Positions 56,893 through 64,000 of a DNA stretch of 64,000 nt are shown in pieces. The translations under genes and the position numbers were made by a program. The notes beneath the pieces are model-generated. The model made no database searches, was not told the origin of the DNA, and was given only the letters and a program-made list of their open reading frames with translations. Each line of letters opens with the position of its first letter. Within the stretch, counting starts at the first letter, position 1. Location of the stretch: NCBI GenBank assembly GCA_913009205.1, contig CAJVYC010000007.1, positions 62,001 through 126,000 of the forward strand. The letters run 5' to 3'. The stretch comes from an uncultured Fluviicola sp. (GTDB lineage Bacteria; Bacteroidota; Bacteroidia; Flavobacteriales_D; Crocinitomicaceae).

Positions 56893-57735
56893 ATGAAAAG
56901 GAAAAAAACTCTAATTATCCAAGGCGGTGGATTCAGAACAGGATTTAGCACTGGAGTTCTGGACGCGTTTCAAAAAGAAAATTACAATGATTTTGATGTG
57001 TATCTCGGCATCTCTGGCGGTGCTATTGCACTCTCCTACTTTCTCAGCGAACAACGAGAAAAATGCTTCGAAGCAATGCGCATACTCGCTGTTGACAAAA
57101 ACTTTATCAGCTACTCTGGAATAATTAGCGCAAAAGGAATAATGAACATTGATTATTTTCATAAAGTTGCGGAGGAGTTGGTTCCATTCGATTTAGAGAA
57201 AGCGCTTTCTAATTCTGAAAACAAGAAATTGGGGATTGTTTTAACGAATCGATCAAATGGAATACCCAATTATTACCACCCAACAAAAGACAATTGGATG
57301 AATGTAGTTATTGCTTCTTGCACCTTGCCTTTTGTAACGAAAGGCCAACACGAAATCGATGGAGTCAATTACTTTGACGGCGGATGGGGCGACCCGTTAC
57401 CTGCTAGGTGGGCACATGAACTTGGCGCACGAGACATTACCATTATTCGTACAGCTCCAAAAGACATGAAGTTTACACAGTCTTGGCCTGATTATCTGGC
57501 ATCTTTTTACAATCGTAATGATCCGAAAATCAAAGATGTTTTTGAATCCAATCACCAGAGATACAATGACGCCATTAATTTTATCAATAACCCGCCAAAA
57601 GGATTGATAATTTCGCAAATTGCCCCAGAATCACCTTTAAGAGCTGGAACGTATTCGAATTCTATTGCGGCTATAACTGCAGACTACAAGTACGGATTGA
57701 AATGCGGAAAAGAATTTCTAAAAACCCTCATGTAA
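56893..57735 (+). CDS. Patatin-like phospholipase family protein (second of tandem pair)
   Basis: A 280 aa paralogue of the preceding gene. The oxyanion loop is QGGGFRTGFSTGVLDAF, the nucleophile Ser is in LGISGGAIALS, and the catalytic Asp is in VNYFDGGWGDPLP. The shared block MNIDYFHKVAEELVPFDLEK/MDIDYFHEVSGTIIPLDFDL and similar C-terminal NNPPKGLIISQIAPESPL/NNPPKDLIIHQIAPDEPL show duplication. It has its own promoter, so the copies may be regulated separately. Confidence 0.9.
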   Translation: MKRKKTLIIQGGGFRTGFSTGVLDAFQKENYNDFDVYLGISGGAIALSYFLSEQREKCFEAMRILAVDKNFISYSGIISAKGIMNIDYFHKVAEELVPFDLEKALSNSENKKLGIVLTNRSNGIPNYYHPTKDNWMNVVIASCTLPFVTKGQHEIDGVNYFDGGWGDPLPARWAHELGARDITIIRTAPKDMKFTQSWPDYLASFYNRNDPKIKDVFESNHQRYNDAINFINNPPKGLIISQIAPESPLRAGTYSNSIAAITADYKYGLKCGKEFLKTLM

Positions 57736-57737
57736 AA

Positions 57738-57771
57738 AAAACGCCTTGCTCGGATAAACCAAACAAGGCGA
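57738..57771 (-). terminator. Rho-independent terminator of the thioredoxin-fold gene
   Basis: On the minus strand CGCCTTG pairs with CAAGGCG followed by eight T residues, just past the minus-strand stop. On the plus strand it may also end the patatin transcript. Confidence 0.85.
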
Positions 57772-57791
57772 CACTCAAATTTTTATTATTC

Positions 57792-58295
57792 TTAAAGAAC
57801 AGAGTTCGCTAACGCTAGCAATTGATCTTTCGATTTCATTCCAATCGTTTGCTTAACAACTTTTCCAGTTCCATCAATAATGATTAACGTTGGATAAGCC
57901 TTAACTCCATATTTTCTTGCAATACCTGGTCCTTCTGGATTTTTTTCCATTTCAATTTTCAAATTAATGAAGTTTGCATTGAATAATTCTCCTACGGCCG
58001 GATCTTTGAAAGACGTTGCTGCCATTCTCTTACACGGCCCGCACCAATCGGTGTAAGCATCTATGAAAATTAACTTTCCTGACTTCATTGCTTCTTTTTG
58101 TGCTTTCTCCAAAGTCATTGATTTAAAAGTAATTCCAGGACCCCCAGTAACAGATGTAGTTATTACTGAAGCCTCACTGGGTGCTTCTTTCGTGCTATCG
58201 ACATCCGAAGCCGCACTTCCTTCTGTTGAAAATGTAGAACTCATTGCAAAGACTGCAATAGCTCCAAATCCTATTAATCCTATTATTTTTTTCAT
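57792..58295 (-). CDS. Exported thioredoxin-fold protein
   Basis: The ATG at 58295 gives a signal-like N-terminus MKKIIGLIGFGAIAVFAMSS; the listed start adds nine residues. After a Ser/Ala/Thr-rich linker the thioredoxin domain has LIFIDAYTDWCGPCKRMA (CxxC) and the cis-Pro in GVKAYPTLIII. The fold and FKDPAVGELFNANFINLKIE resemble DsbD C-terminal or thioredoxin_7 proteins. It should act as a periplasmic disulfide reductase or carrier. The product is 167 aa. Confidence 0.88.
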   Translation of the reverse strand: MKKIIGLIGFGAIAVFAMSSTFSTEGSAASDVDSTKEAPSEASVITTSVTGGPGITFKSMTLEKAQKEAMKSGKLIFIDAYTDWCGPCKRMAATSFKDPAVGELFNANFINLKIEMEKNPEGPGIARKYGVKAYPTLIIIDGTGKVVKQTIGMKSKDQLLALANSVL

Positions 58296-58419
58296 CTTTT
58301 GTAATTTTCTATCTAAACACAAACCAAGAGAACCCGGGTTAGTATTAGAACGTTAATTTAGGTATATGCTTACACTTTCACAAGGCGGCTTTTCACTTAA
58401 TCTTGTACTTCAAAGTTGT

Positions 58420-58427
58420 TACCTTTG
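58420..58427 (+). promoter_or_regulatory. -7 promoter box of the MenE-like gene
   Basis: TACCTTTG, an exact TAnnTTTG match, lies 26 nt upstream of the ATG at 58454. It excludes the listed TTG start at 58403, which would precede it. Confidence 0.55.
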
Positions 58428-58453
58428 AATCAAATTCCATTCCAAAAGAGAAT

Positions 58454-59464
58454 ATGCGAGTTAATTTCTTTACAGAAAATAAAAATACGATTGATGAAGT
58501 AAACCAATTCATAGAGGAATGGTATTCTGAGACTGAATACATGACTGTTAGAACATCGGGCTCAACGGGCACTCCCAAGGAAATCCAGCTGTATAAAAAA
58601 CACCTCGTGACTTCTGCAGAAATGACACGTGACCATTTAGGATTAAAAAAAAATGGCACTGCACTGCTCTGCTTATCTCCAAAAACAATTGCAGGTAAAA
58701 TGATGATTGTTAGAAGTATTATCATTGGAATGAACTTGACAATAACAGACGTTTCAGGGAATCCGTTGGAAGGAATCAATGAAGGATTTGATTTTACTGC
58801 AATGGTTCCTATACAATTGGAAAACTCTATTCATTCCAAGCTCTCAACACTTCAAAAGATGAAAACGATTCTGGTTGGCGGAGGATCTGTTTCAAATGGT
58901 TTAATCGATCGAATTGCAGAACTCTCATGCCAAGTGCATCATACTTTTGGAATGACAGAGACGATTTCTCACATTGCCATGCGGAATTTATCAAAAAAAG
59001 AAAACGAATTCAAGGCGTTACCTAATGTTCACTTTAGTCTTCAAAATGAATGTCTCTTAATCCATGCACCCGAACTCGGCGTTTTCGATTTAAAAACAAC
59101 AGACACCGTTGAACTCACCTCTCCTACTTCCTTTATTTGGAAAGGTAGAAAGGACTTTGTGATTAATAGTGGTGGAATAAAAATTCATCCAGAAGAAATT
59201 GAACAAATACTTTCACAAATGATTGCCGCGCCCTTTTTCATAATCGGACTTGAGGATTCAAAACTTGGAAATAAGGTTGTTATGTGCATTGAATCAAAAG
59301 AAACGAATGCCTATTCCAAATCAACATTTACGAATTTGCTTGATATTTATCAAATCCCAAAAGAAATCTATTTCTTTAACACGTTTTGTAGAACTGAAAG
59401 CAACAAAATCAATAAATTAGAAACTATAACTGTTATTTCAGATGCCAAAAAGCAGGTATTATAA
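58454..59464 (+). CDS. AMP-binding acyl-CoA ligase, MenE-like (o-succinylbenzoate-CoA ligase type)
   Basis: An ANL-superfamily enzyme of 336 aa, shorter than usual (about 450-500), as is typical of Bacteroidota MenE. Motifs are [12 protein letters not shown] (P-loop-like), [39 protein letters not shown] (the hinge and A8 region), and KINKLETI at the C-terminus with the catalytic Lys. It probably makes O-succinylbenzoyl-CoA for menaquinone, but no other men genes are in the window, so the substrate is an inference. The 3' end overlaps the J-domain gene by 23 bases. Confidence 0.8.
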   Translation: MRVNFFTENKNTIDEVNQFIEEWYSETEYMTVRTSGSTGTPKEIQLYKKHLVTSAEMTRDHLGLKKNGTALLCLSPKTIAGKMMIVRSIIIGMNLTITDVSGNPLEGINEGFDFTAMVPIQLENSIHSKLSTLQKMKTILVGGGSVSNGLIDRIAELSCQVHHTFGMTETISHIAMRNLSKKENEFKALPNVHFSLQNECLLIHAPELGVFDLKTTDTVELTSPTSFIWKGRKDFVINSGGIKIHPEEIEQILSQMIAAPFFIIGLEDSKLGNKVVMCIESKETNAYSKSTFTNLLDIYQIPKEIYFFNTFCRTESNKINKLETITVISDAKKQVL

Positions 59465-60308
59465 AATTCTTGGCTTGCCAAATGATGCATCACACACCGA
59501 AATTCGAAAGAAGTATAGGAAGCTTGTGATGCAATACCATCCTGATCGAAATGATTCTCCAGCGGCAAAGGAAAAATTCATTCTACTCAAGGATGCTTAT
59601 GAAATCTTGATGGACAAAAGGCCTGCTCCCGTTCTTAGAGGAAAGAGGCCCGTAAAAAGCAATCCAAAACAAAAGGAAGCTGAAGAGCAATTCCAAAAAG
59701 ATCAGCGAGCAAGAGAAGCGCAAGTTCGCTATGAGCATCAGAAACAAAAGGAATTCCTTGAAAATGAACGCTATTATCAAATGATGACCAAAGGCGTGAA
59801 ATGGAAAACAATTCGCATTTCTGCAATTGTAGGAGCTCTATTATCGATAATGATTTTAAGCGATTATTATTTACCACGCCATTACAATGAAGACAGGATG
59901 TCTGGTTATAGCATCAACTATGCCCGTGGACTGAACGGAATACCTATTAGCCTTATCAAAACAGAAAGGGAGGAAGTGTATTGGGTAGAGCGTTTAACGT
60001 ATGATTTATACGGAAATAATCGGAAAATACTGATTGAATCCAGTTGGTTTTTTCACAATCCAATACGGATCATATCGAAGGGAAAACTCAAAAACACTTA
60101 TTACGATGTCAATTTCAACTTATTCATGATTGGTTGGATACTTGTTGTTTTGTTCCTCATTCCTGCCTTCACAGTGTATTACAAACGAAAGACAATTGGC
60201 TTCACAGTATTGTATCATTTCAGTTATTACGGTATAAATTCTTTGATGCTAATCTATTTGATTTCAGGTAACAGATGGGCGCACATACTGACTTTCGGTT
60301 TTCTCTAA
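59442..60308 (+). CDS. Membrane-anchored J-domain (DnaJ-like) protein
   Basis: A 288 aa protein with an N-terminal J domain (about 5-70): [20 protein letters not shown], with the HPD motif in [11 protein letters not shown] charged coiled-coil linker (about 75-120) follows, then three or four TM helices. The HPD motif predicts stimulation of a DnaK ATPase near the membrane. It lacks the Gly/Phe-rich and zinc-finger regions of DnaJ itself. It starts inside the MenE-like gene by 23 bases. Confidence 0.88.
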   Translation: MPKSRYYKILGLPNDASHTEIRKKYRKLVMQYHPDRNDSPAAKEKFILLKDAYEILMDKRPAPVLRGKRPVKSNPKQKEAEEQFQKDQRAREAQVRYEHQKQKEFLENERYYQMMTKGVKWKTIRISAIVGALLSIMILSDYYLPRHYNEDRMSGYSINYARGLNGIPISLIKTEREEVYWVERLTYDLYGNNRKILIESSWFFHNPIRIISKGKLKNTYYDVNFNLFMIGWILVVLFLIPAFTVYYKRKTIGFTVLYHFSYYGINSLMLIYLISGNRWAHILTFGFL

Positions 60309-60396
60309 ACACCAAAACGATCCGTTTGGTATGTGATTCAAAGGCCTCAAACACTCTTTTGTGGGCAGTATTTTTTTTGAATAAGCGAAACGCTGA

Positions 60397-60855
60397 TTAT
60401 TTAATTCCTTTTAGAACTCTATCCACATCTCGCTTATCTGCCTTTTCCTTAAGATCTTGTCGCTTATCGTGAAGCTTTTTACCTTGAGCAGTGGCAATTT
60501 CAATTTTTACCCAACCTTTGTCTGAGAGAAACATTTTAACTGGGACGATTGTATTTCCCTTCACTTTTAGAAATTTCTCGATCTTGTCAATCTCTTTTCG
60601 ATTCAACAAAAGTTTTCGATCTCCTCTTGGCTTGTGAAATCGGAAAGAACTATTCTCGTAGGCTCCAATGTACATATTACGAATCCAAACTTCATTCGAT
60701 TCAAATACACAGTAAGCCTCAGCGATACTCGCTTTGTTGTCGCGAATACTTTTCACCTCTGTCCCCGCGAGCTGCATTCCTGCAACAAATTTGTCGAGTA
60801 AATGATACTCAAAACGTGCTTTTTTATTCTTTATGTTTAATTTGCTCTTCTCCAT
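60397..60855 (-). CDS. smpB: SsrA-binding protein SmpB
   Basis: SmpB binds tmRNA and places it in stalled ribosomes. The 152 aa protein contains NKKARFEYHLLDKFVAGMQL, VKSIRDNKASIAEAYC, RDRKLLL-type GDRKLLLNRKEIDKIE and the C-terminal GKKLHDKRQDLKEK that becomes a helix in the ribosome. The partner RNA gene ssrA lies 2.3 kb away at 63157. The 88-base gap to the J-domain gene holds no clear element. Confidence 0.96.
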   Translation of the reverse strand: MEKSKLNIKNKKARFEYHLLDKFVAGMQLAGTEVKSIRDNKASIAEAYCVFESNEVWIRNMYIGAYENSSFRFHKPRGDRKLLLNRKEIDKIEKFLKVKGNTIVPVKMFLSDKGWVKIEIATAQGKKLHDKRQDLKEKADKRDVDRVLKGIK

Positions 60856-60943
60856 TTATAATTCGATTTGTAAAAGTACGACTTCTCTGCAAATGAGTAA
60901 TTATAAAATTAGTTTAATGAGCCAAAGATTGTGAATTAAGAAT

Positions 60944-60951
60944 TATCTTTG
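60944..60951 (+). promoter_or_regulatory. -7 promoter box adjacent to the recR start
   Basis: TATCTTTG, an exact TAnnTTTG match, ends only 4 nt before the GTG start of recR. A leaderless transcript is expected if this box is active. Confidence 0.5.
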
Positions 60952-60955
60952 GTAC

Positions 60956-61561
60956 GTGAAAATTCCATCAAAACATATTGAAAACGCAGTTGATCAAATT
61001 GCATCCTTACCGGGAATTGGTCGCAGGACTGCTTTGCGGTTGGTTTTAAACTTAATGAATCGGAGCACGGAAGAAATAACGGACTTTTCTGAAGCCTTTT
61101 TGCAGATGAAGGAACATGTAAAAAATTGCATTACATGCGGCAATATTTCTGATGAAGAAACGTGTGAAATTTGCTGTAATGCGCGTCGTGACCAATCATT
61201 AATTTGTGTTGTTGAAGATATTAGGGATGTACTGGCAATTGAATCAACAGAATCTTACAAGGGCGTTTATCATGTTCTCGGTGGGATAATTTCACCAATG
61301 GATGGCGTTGGCCCTTCTGATTTAAATATTGCTTCTCTTGTTGAAAGAATTACGAATGGTGAAGTTAACGAAGTCATTTTTGCCTTAAGTGCAACGATGG
61401 AGGGTGATACAACAAATTTTTTCATTTACAAGAAACTGAGAGATTTCAATATAGAAGTTTCTACACTATCTCGTGGAGTGGCAGTAGGATCAGAACTTCA
61501 ATATGCGGATGAAGTAACTTTAAGTCGTTCTCTTTTAAACCGACAACCATTTGAAATTTAG
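60956..61561 (+). CDS. recR: Recombination protein RecR, GTG start
   Basis: RecR works with RecO/RecF to load RecA at gaps. The 201 aa protein has a helix-hairpin-helix (SLPGIGRRTALRLVL), a C4 zinc finger (NCITCGNISDEETCEICC), and a Toprim domain (ICVVEDIRDVLAIE, YHVLGGIISPMDGVGP). The GTG at 60956 gives the normal N-terminus MKIPSKHIENAVDQI and no ATG is better placed. A -7 promoter box lies almost touching the start codon. Confidence 0.96.
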   Translation: MKIPSKHIENAVDQIASLPGIGRRTALRLVLNLMNRSTEEITDFSEAFLQMKEHVKNCITCGNISDEETCEICCNARRDQSLICVVEDIRDVLAIESTESYKGVYHVLGGIISPMDGVGPSDLNIASLVERITNGEVNEVIFALSATMEGDTTNFFIYKKLRDFNIEVSTLSRGVAVGSELQYADEVTLSRSLLNRQPFEI

Positions 61562-61661
61562 ATATTTCAATATTCACCTGTGGATAATATTTTATTGCAA
61601 GTTTATATAATTCTCACTTATATTTTAATTTCGGCCATTATTACGAACTAACCGAACAAAA

Positions 61662-62078
61662 ATGTTCAAAGAATATAAGAAGTTTATAATGACAGGAAAT
61701 GTCATTGCGGTAATACTAGTTGGAACAATTGGAGCCGTAATCAAAGGATTTGTAAGCTTTATTATTACACGAATAATAGGAATGTTCATCGGAGGGGCAA
61801 GTTTTGCAGAAAAATTTATAGAGTTATCTCCTAAAGTACCCGCAGTTCTTAATGACGCAGGTTAGGTAATTGAAAAAGCTATTCATGCAAATAATTTAAT
61901 GTTTGGGGCTTGGATTGATTCAATAATTAGTTTAATTATTGTAGGATTTCTTTTATTCTTAATTGTTAAGGCCTATAATAAAACTAAAAAGAAAGTTGAA
62001 GAGGCGCCAAAAGCGACACCTGTGAATACATTAGACCAAAATTTGCTCCTTGAGATCAGAGATTTACTGAAAAAATAG
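61662..62078 (+). pseudogene. mscL: Large-conductance mechanosensitive channel gene, interrupted by in-frame TAG
   Basis: The listed 67 aa ORF is only the first half of an MscL. It starts MFKEYKKFIMTGNVIAVILV (cytoplasmic helix and TM1) and stops at TAG (61863-61865) after VPAVLNDAG. The same frame continues VIEKAIHANNLMFGAWIDSI, ISLIIVGFLLFLIVKAYNKT (TM2) and ends LLLEIRDLLKK at TAG 62076-62078, 138 codons in all, the family length. One substitution from CAG, GAG or AAG would explain it. A TAATTTCG box lies 28 nt upstream of the ATG. Unless TAG is read through, no channel is made. Confidence 0.88.
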
Positions 62079-62107
62079 TATTCGTAGCAATTATTTAAAG
62101 AATGTTA

Positions 62108-62139
62108 TTTGTTCTGAATAAGATTCTTTACTATTTTTG
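62108..62139 (+). promoter_or_regulatory. Consensus promoter of the RRM gene
   Basis: TTTG, a 20-nt spacer and TATTTTTG form a near-ideal Bacteroidota promoter 53 nt upstream of the ATG at 62193. Confidence 0.75.
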
Positions 62140-62192
62140 GGGACGAATTAACATTTAATAACATATAATAAACCCTTCACCGTCAAAACAAT

Positions 62193-62789
62193 ATGCCTAG
62201 TATCTTTGTAGCCAAATTAGATTTCGGAGTTTCGGATGAGGAACTTACTTCTCTTTTTGAAGAATATGGAACAGTATCCAAAGCGCATATTGCGAAGGAT
62301 CGTGAAACAGGAAAGCCACGTGGTTTTGCTTTTGTCGAAATGTCGAATGATGAAGAGACAGATGCCGCAGTTAAAGGGCTGGATGGTCACACAATCAACG
62401 GAAGAGAAATTGTTGTCAAAATTGCCGAGGACAGAAGTAGTGGAAAACCAGCTCCAAGATCATCAGGTGATCGCCCGGTAAGATCAGATTCTAAACCTAG
62501 TTTTGCACCTCCTGCTCCTAAAAGTGACTCCCCTTTCGCAAACGATGTCGATGATTCATCTTCTTCTGATGCACCAAAACCAACAAAACGTGGAAAAGGA
62601 GTTGGAAAGAAAAAATCTGGAAGTGGTGGTGCTGATCGTCCTGATACTCGTGAGAACAAGATGTCTGCCTATAAGAAAAGTGGAAAAAACAATCGCGTTG
62701 AATTTGACGATGATGATGATTGGGAATTGGAATTCAAAAAAAGCCAAAAAGATGGCTGGAACGATGAAGAAGAAGAAGAAGAATTCTAG
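62193..62789 (+). CDS. RRM-type RNA-binding protein
   Basis: A 198 aa protein. The N-terminal RRM (1-80) has RNP2 IFVAKLDF and RNP1 KPRGFAFVEM. Then comes a low-complexity Ser/Pro/Asp/Lys-rich region with a basic patch (TKRGKGVGKKKSGSGG), and an acidic C-terminus ending NDEEEEEEF. Such proteins in Bacteroidota resemble cyanobacterial Rbp cold-responsive RNA binders. RNA targets are unknown. A strong consensus promoter suggests high expression; it is not coupled to other genes. Confidence 0.9.
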   Translation: MPSIFVAKLDFGVSDEELTSLFEEYGTVSKAHIAKDRETGKPRGFAFVEMSNDEETDAAVKGLDGHTINGREIVVKIAEDRSSGKPAPRSSGDRPVRSDSKPSFAPPAPKSDSPFANDVDDSSSSDAPKPTKRGKGVGKKKSGSGGADRPDTRENKMSAYKKSGKNNRVEFDDDDDWELEFKKSQKDGWNDEEEEEEF

Positions 62790-62955
62790 AATTCTTTATG
62801 TTGATTCTGCTTATCAGAAAATTATTTCATTCAAAATATCTAAACGGCAAAATCATCGATTTCTCCCGTTATTCGTTTCATTGATTATTCCCTTAATTAA
62901 ACAAAATCATTTAAGAGTGTAACCATTCCAAAGAATTTTATTAGACCATAGATAA

Positions 62956-63123
62956 TTGATTGTATTGAGTATCACTTCTTATGCGTTAAAATGGCGCAAT
63001 AACAAGGGCATTGAATTCGTGCCATTCAACGTTGAAGACCACGAAGCAGCAAAGGAGGTAATCAAAAACGATTTACCGATTATTAGACATCTCGATTTTT
63101 CGAAGTATAACTATGTGAAATAG
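62956..63123 (+). CDS. Possible small protein or gene fragment of about 55 aa
   Basis: A frame with only TTG starts (62956 or 62965) encodes SITSYALKWRNNKGIEFVPF and VEDHEAAKEVIKNDLPIIRH, ending YNYVK at TAG 63121-63123. The composition is clearly protein-like, but there is no ATG and no known family comes to mind. It ends 14 bases before the tmRNA -7 box and is probably a truncated remnant. The rest of 62790-62955 shows nothing recognisable. Confidence 0.3.
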   Translation: MIVLSITSYALKWRNNKGIEFVPFNVEDHEAAKEVIKNDLPIIRHLDFSKYNYVK

Positions 63124-63136
63124 ATTTTTTAATCAT

Positions 63137-63144
63137 TAGCTTTG
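63137..63144 (+). promoter_or_regulatory. -7 promoter box of ssrA
   Basis: TAGCTTTG, an exact TAnnTTTG match, ends 12 nt before the tmRNA 5' end. Confidence 0.65.
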
Positions 63145-63156
63145 TAACAGTTCTTT

Positions 63157-63556
63157 GGGGTCGTATTGGATTTGACAGCGATAGCGTTGTTAGGTGTAAG
63201 CATGTCGAGCAATGTGGTGAGTCTCGTTAAAAATTAGTCACAAACTATAATTGACAACACGTCATACAGACTTGCTGCCTAATTTGACTCAGTCGAATAA
63301 GGCTTAATCTCGTGGAATAATAGTACACAGACAAGTTCCCTCTCCTACCTTTCCGCCTGTTAATAGTAGGAACTAGAGGGACCAATCATTTCAGGATAGT
63401 GTTAGTGATACTTCTAAGCTAATGTGAAACTCAGAAGATAAGTTTAATTATTGGGTGTCTTTATCCGAGGTTAAATCGAAAATTAATTAAAGAATAAACA
63501 TGTAGAAAGCTTGATTATTCGTCGTTTGGACGAGGGTTCGAAACCCTCCGACTCCA
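63157..63556 (+). ncRNA. ssrA: Transfer-messenger RNA (tmRNA)
   Basis: The 5' end GGGGTCGTATTGGATTTGACAG and the 3' end GAGGGTTCGAAACCCTC followed by CGACTCCA form the tRNA-like domain. GGGGTCG pairs with CGACTCC (one G-U), and the discriminator is A. CCA is not encoded (genomic CTG follows). The 400-nt length is normal. The tag frame that ends in the classic LAA is the one reading GAC AAC ACG TCA TAC AGA CTT GCT GCC TAA, giving a tag ending DNTSYRLAA. The resume codon upstream of it cannot be fixed by eye. SmpB is encoded nearby. Confidence 0.96.
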
Positions 63557-63560
63557 CTGA

Positions 63561-63602
63561 AAGGGAGAGCTCTAAATTTTTAAAGAGTTCTCCCTTTTTT
63601 AT
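63561..63602 (+). terminator. Rho-independent terminator of ssrA
   Basis: GGGAGAGCTCT pairs with AGAGTTCTCCC (one G-U) and is followed by TTTTTT. Confidence 0.92.
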
Positions 63603-63709
63603 TTCCCCAGAATCCCCGTCAATACTAAGTACTAGACTAAGCACCTCATTGATTCGCGGGGTTCGACATTTTTCATTTACGATTTCGAAGTCAAAGGGAA
63701 AGATTGCTT

Positions 63710-63907
63710 TCAGAATCTGCTGCTTCCCCAGTACTGATGAGGCTTTGTAATCGTTTTCTTTTTTGAATTCGCGACATATTCAATTAAAACATCACCAAGG
63801 GGAGCCTCCGTTTTCTCATCGATAATCTTACCAAAAAGTGATATTTGAGCAAAAAATGCAGCTGGCGAAAATATGATTCCAACAAAAAGTAAAAACCTTC
63901 TACCCAT
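63710..63907 (-). pseudogene. Truncated start of an exported carboxypeptidase-regulatory-like domain protein
   Basis: The ATG at 63907 begins MGRRFLLFVGIIFSPAAFFA, a signal peptide, followed by ISLFGKIIDEKTEAPLGDVL, which resembles the first strands of a CarboxypepD_reg-like (TonB-receptor-type) domain. After about 50 residues the reading stops (HQYWGSSRF then TGA), far short of any complete domain. The gene looks broken a few hundred bases downstream of ssrA. The 3' side (63603-63709) has a protein-like minus-strand frame of uncertain identity. The last bases of the window show nothing else. Confidence 0.45.
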
Positions 63908-64000
63908 AACCTTATTTAGAATTAATAATATCATCCTCAATCCCAATTATATATAGTTTTGGTCACTGAAAATCCGAAAGTCATAAATGATTTAAATAAC

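Noticed and set aside
61863-61865. Reassigned or programmed readthrough of TAG as a genome-wide code change
   Set aside because: Many intact genes here end at TAG or TGA in normal positions, and other interrupted frames use TGA and TAA, so one reassigned codon cannot explain them.
62503-62922. 139 aa ORF overlapping the RRM gene
   Set aside because: It is an alternate frame of a low-complexity region; the RRM frame has clear RNP motifs.
1-64000. CRISPR arrays, insertion sequences or prophage
   Set aside because: No regularly spaced repeats, transposases, terminal inverted repeats or phage structural genes were found.

Overview
The window looks like a chromosomal segment from a member of the Bacteroidota, most likely the Flavobacteriales. 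The DNA is AT-rich. Many genes are preceded by the Bacteroidota promoter box TAnnTTTG rather than by a strong Shine-Dalgarno sequence. Lineage-typical families are present: a DUF3078 protein, DUF4834, Porin_10-like and type IX-secreted PKD proteins, bacillithiol BshA, a GH3/beta-lactamase fusion, CarB without its C-terminal regulatory domain, and archaeal-type ProS. I cannot assign a family or genus. No phage, insertion sequence, CRISPR array or defence island is visible.

Layout. 1-13 kb: the 3' part of an M13 peptidase, a gene-poor stretch with small relic reading frames, a VWA membrane protein, a DUF3078 protein, thiolase, a PqqB-like metallo-hydrolase, BshA, a PAP2-like protein and the GH3/serine hydrolase fusion. 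13-21.2 kb: a tightly packed plus-strand run of a small membrane protein, mutL, two rhomboid proteases, an EEP phosphatase, a YrdC/YciO protein, a GATase-fold protein without its catalytic cysteine, an SpmA/SpmB-like membrane protein and a W-L repeat protein. 21.2-24 kb: two glycosyltransferases (GT2 and ArnT-like). 24-36 kb, mostly minus strand: an Smr protein, a site-2 protease, hemB, fabG, a porin, rpsT, tRNA-Glu, a conserved hypothetical, proS, a PKD/T9SS protein and a helical hypothetical. 36-47 kb: cell-wall enzymes (glucosaminidase with LysM, NlpC/P60), an S41 protease, DUF1573, DUF4834, carB, decayed genes, a PRTase and murQ. 47-61.6 kb: clpC, gyrA, a TPR protein, rpsA with a structured leader, tandem patatin-like genes, a thioredoxin-fold protein, a MenE-like ligase, a membrane J-domain protein, smpB and recR. 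61.6-64 kb: a nonsense-interrupted mscL, an RRM protein, tmRNA (ssrA) and the start of a truncated exported protein.

Functional links. smpB and ssrA, the two trans-translation components, lie 2.3 kb apart. Cell-wall turnover is represented by the NagZ-like GH3 domain, murQ, the glucosaminidase and NlpC/P60. DNA maintenance is represented by mutL, recR and gyrA. Proteostasis is represented by clpC, S41, M13, the rhomboids, the site-2 protease and the J-domain protein.

The most notable signals are these. Small genes are interrupted or decayed among otherwise intact housekeeping genes (mscL, a two-TM gene at 46.85 kb, a membrane/TPR pair at 44.5-45.4 kb). The GATase-fold protein has Asn in place of the nucleophilic Cys and is translationally coupled to a YrdC-family protein. 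MutL has lost its endonuclease metal-site motif. Several promoters sit so close to their start codons that leaderless mRNAs are expected. The rpsA leader can form competing hairpins. The tmRNA tag frame is unusual. I did not find a clear novel multi-gene system; these are candidate observations.
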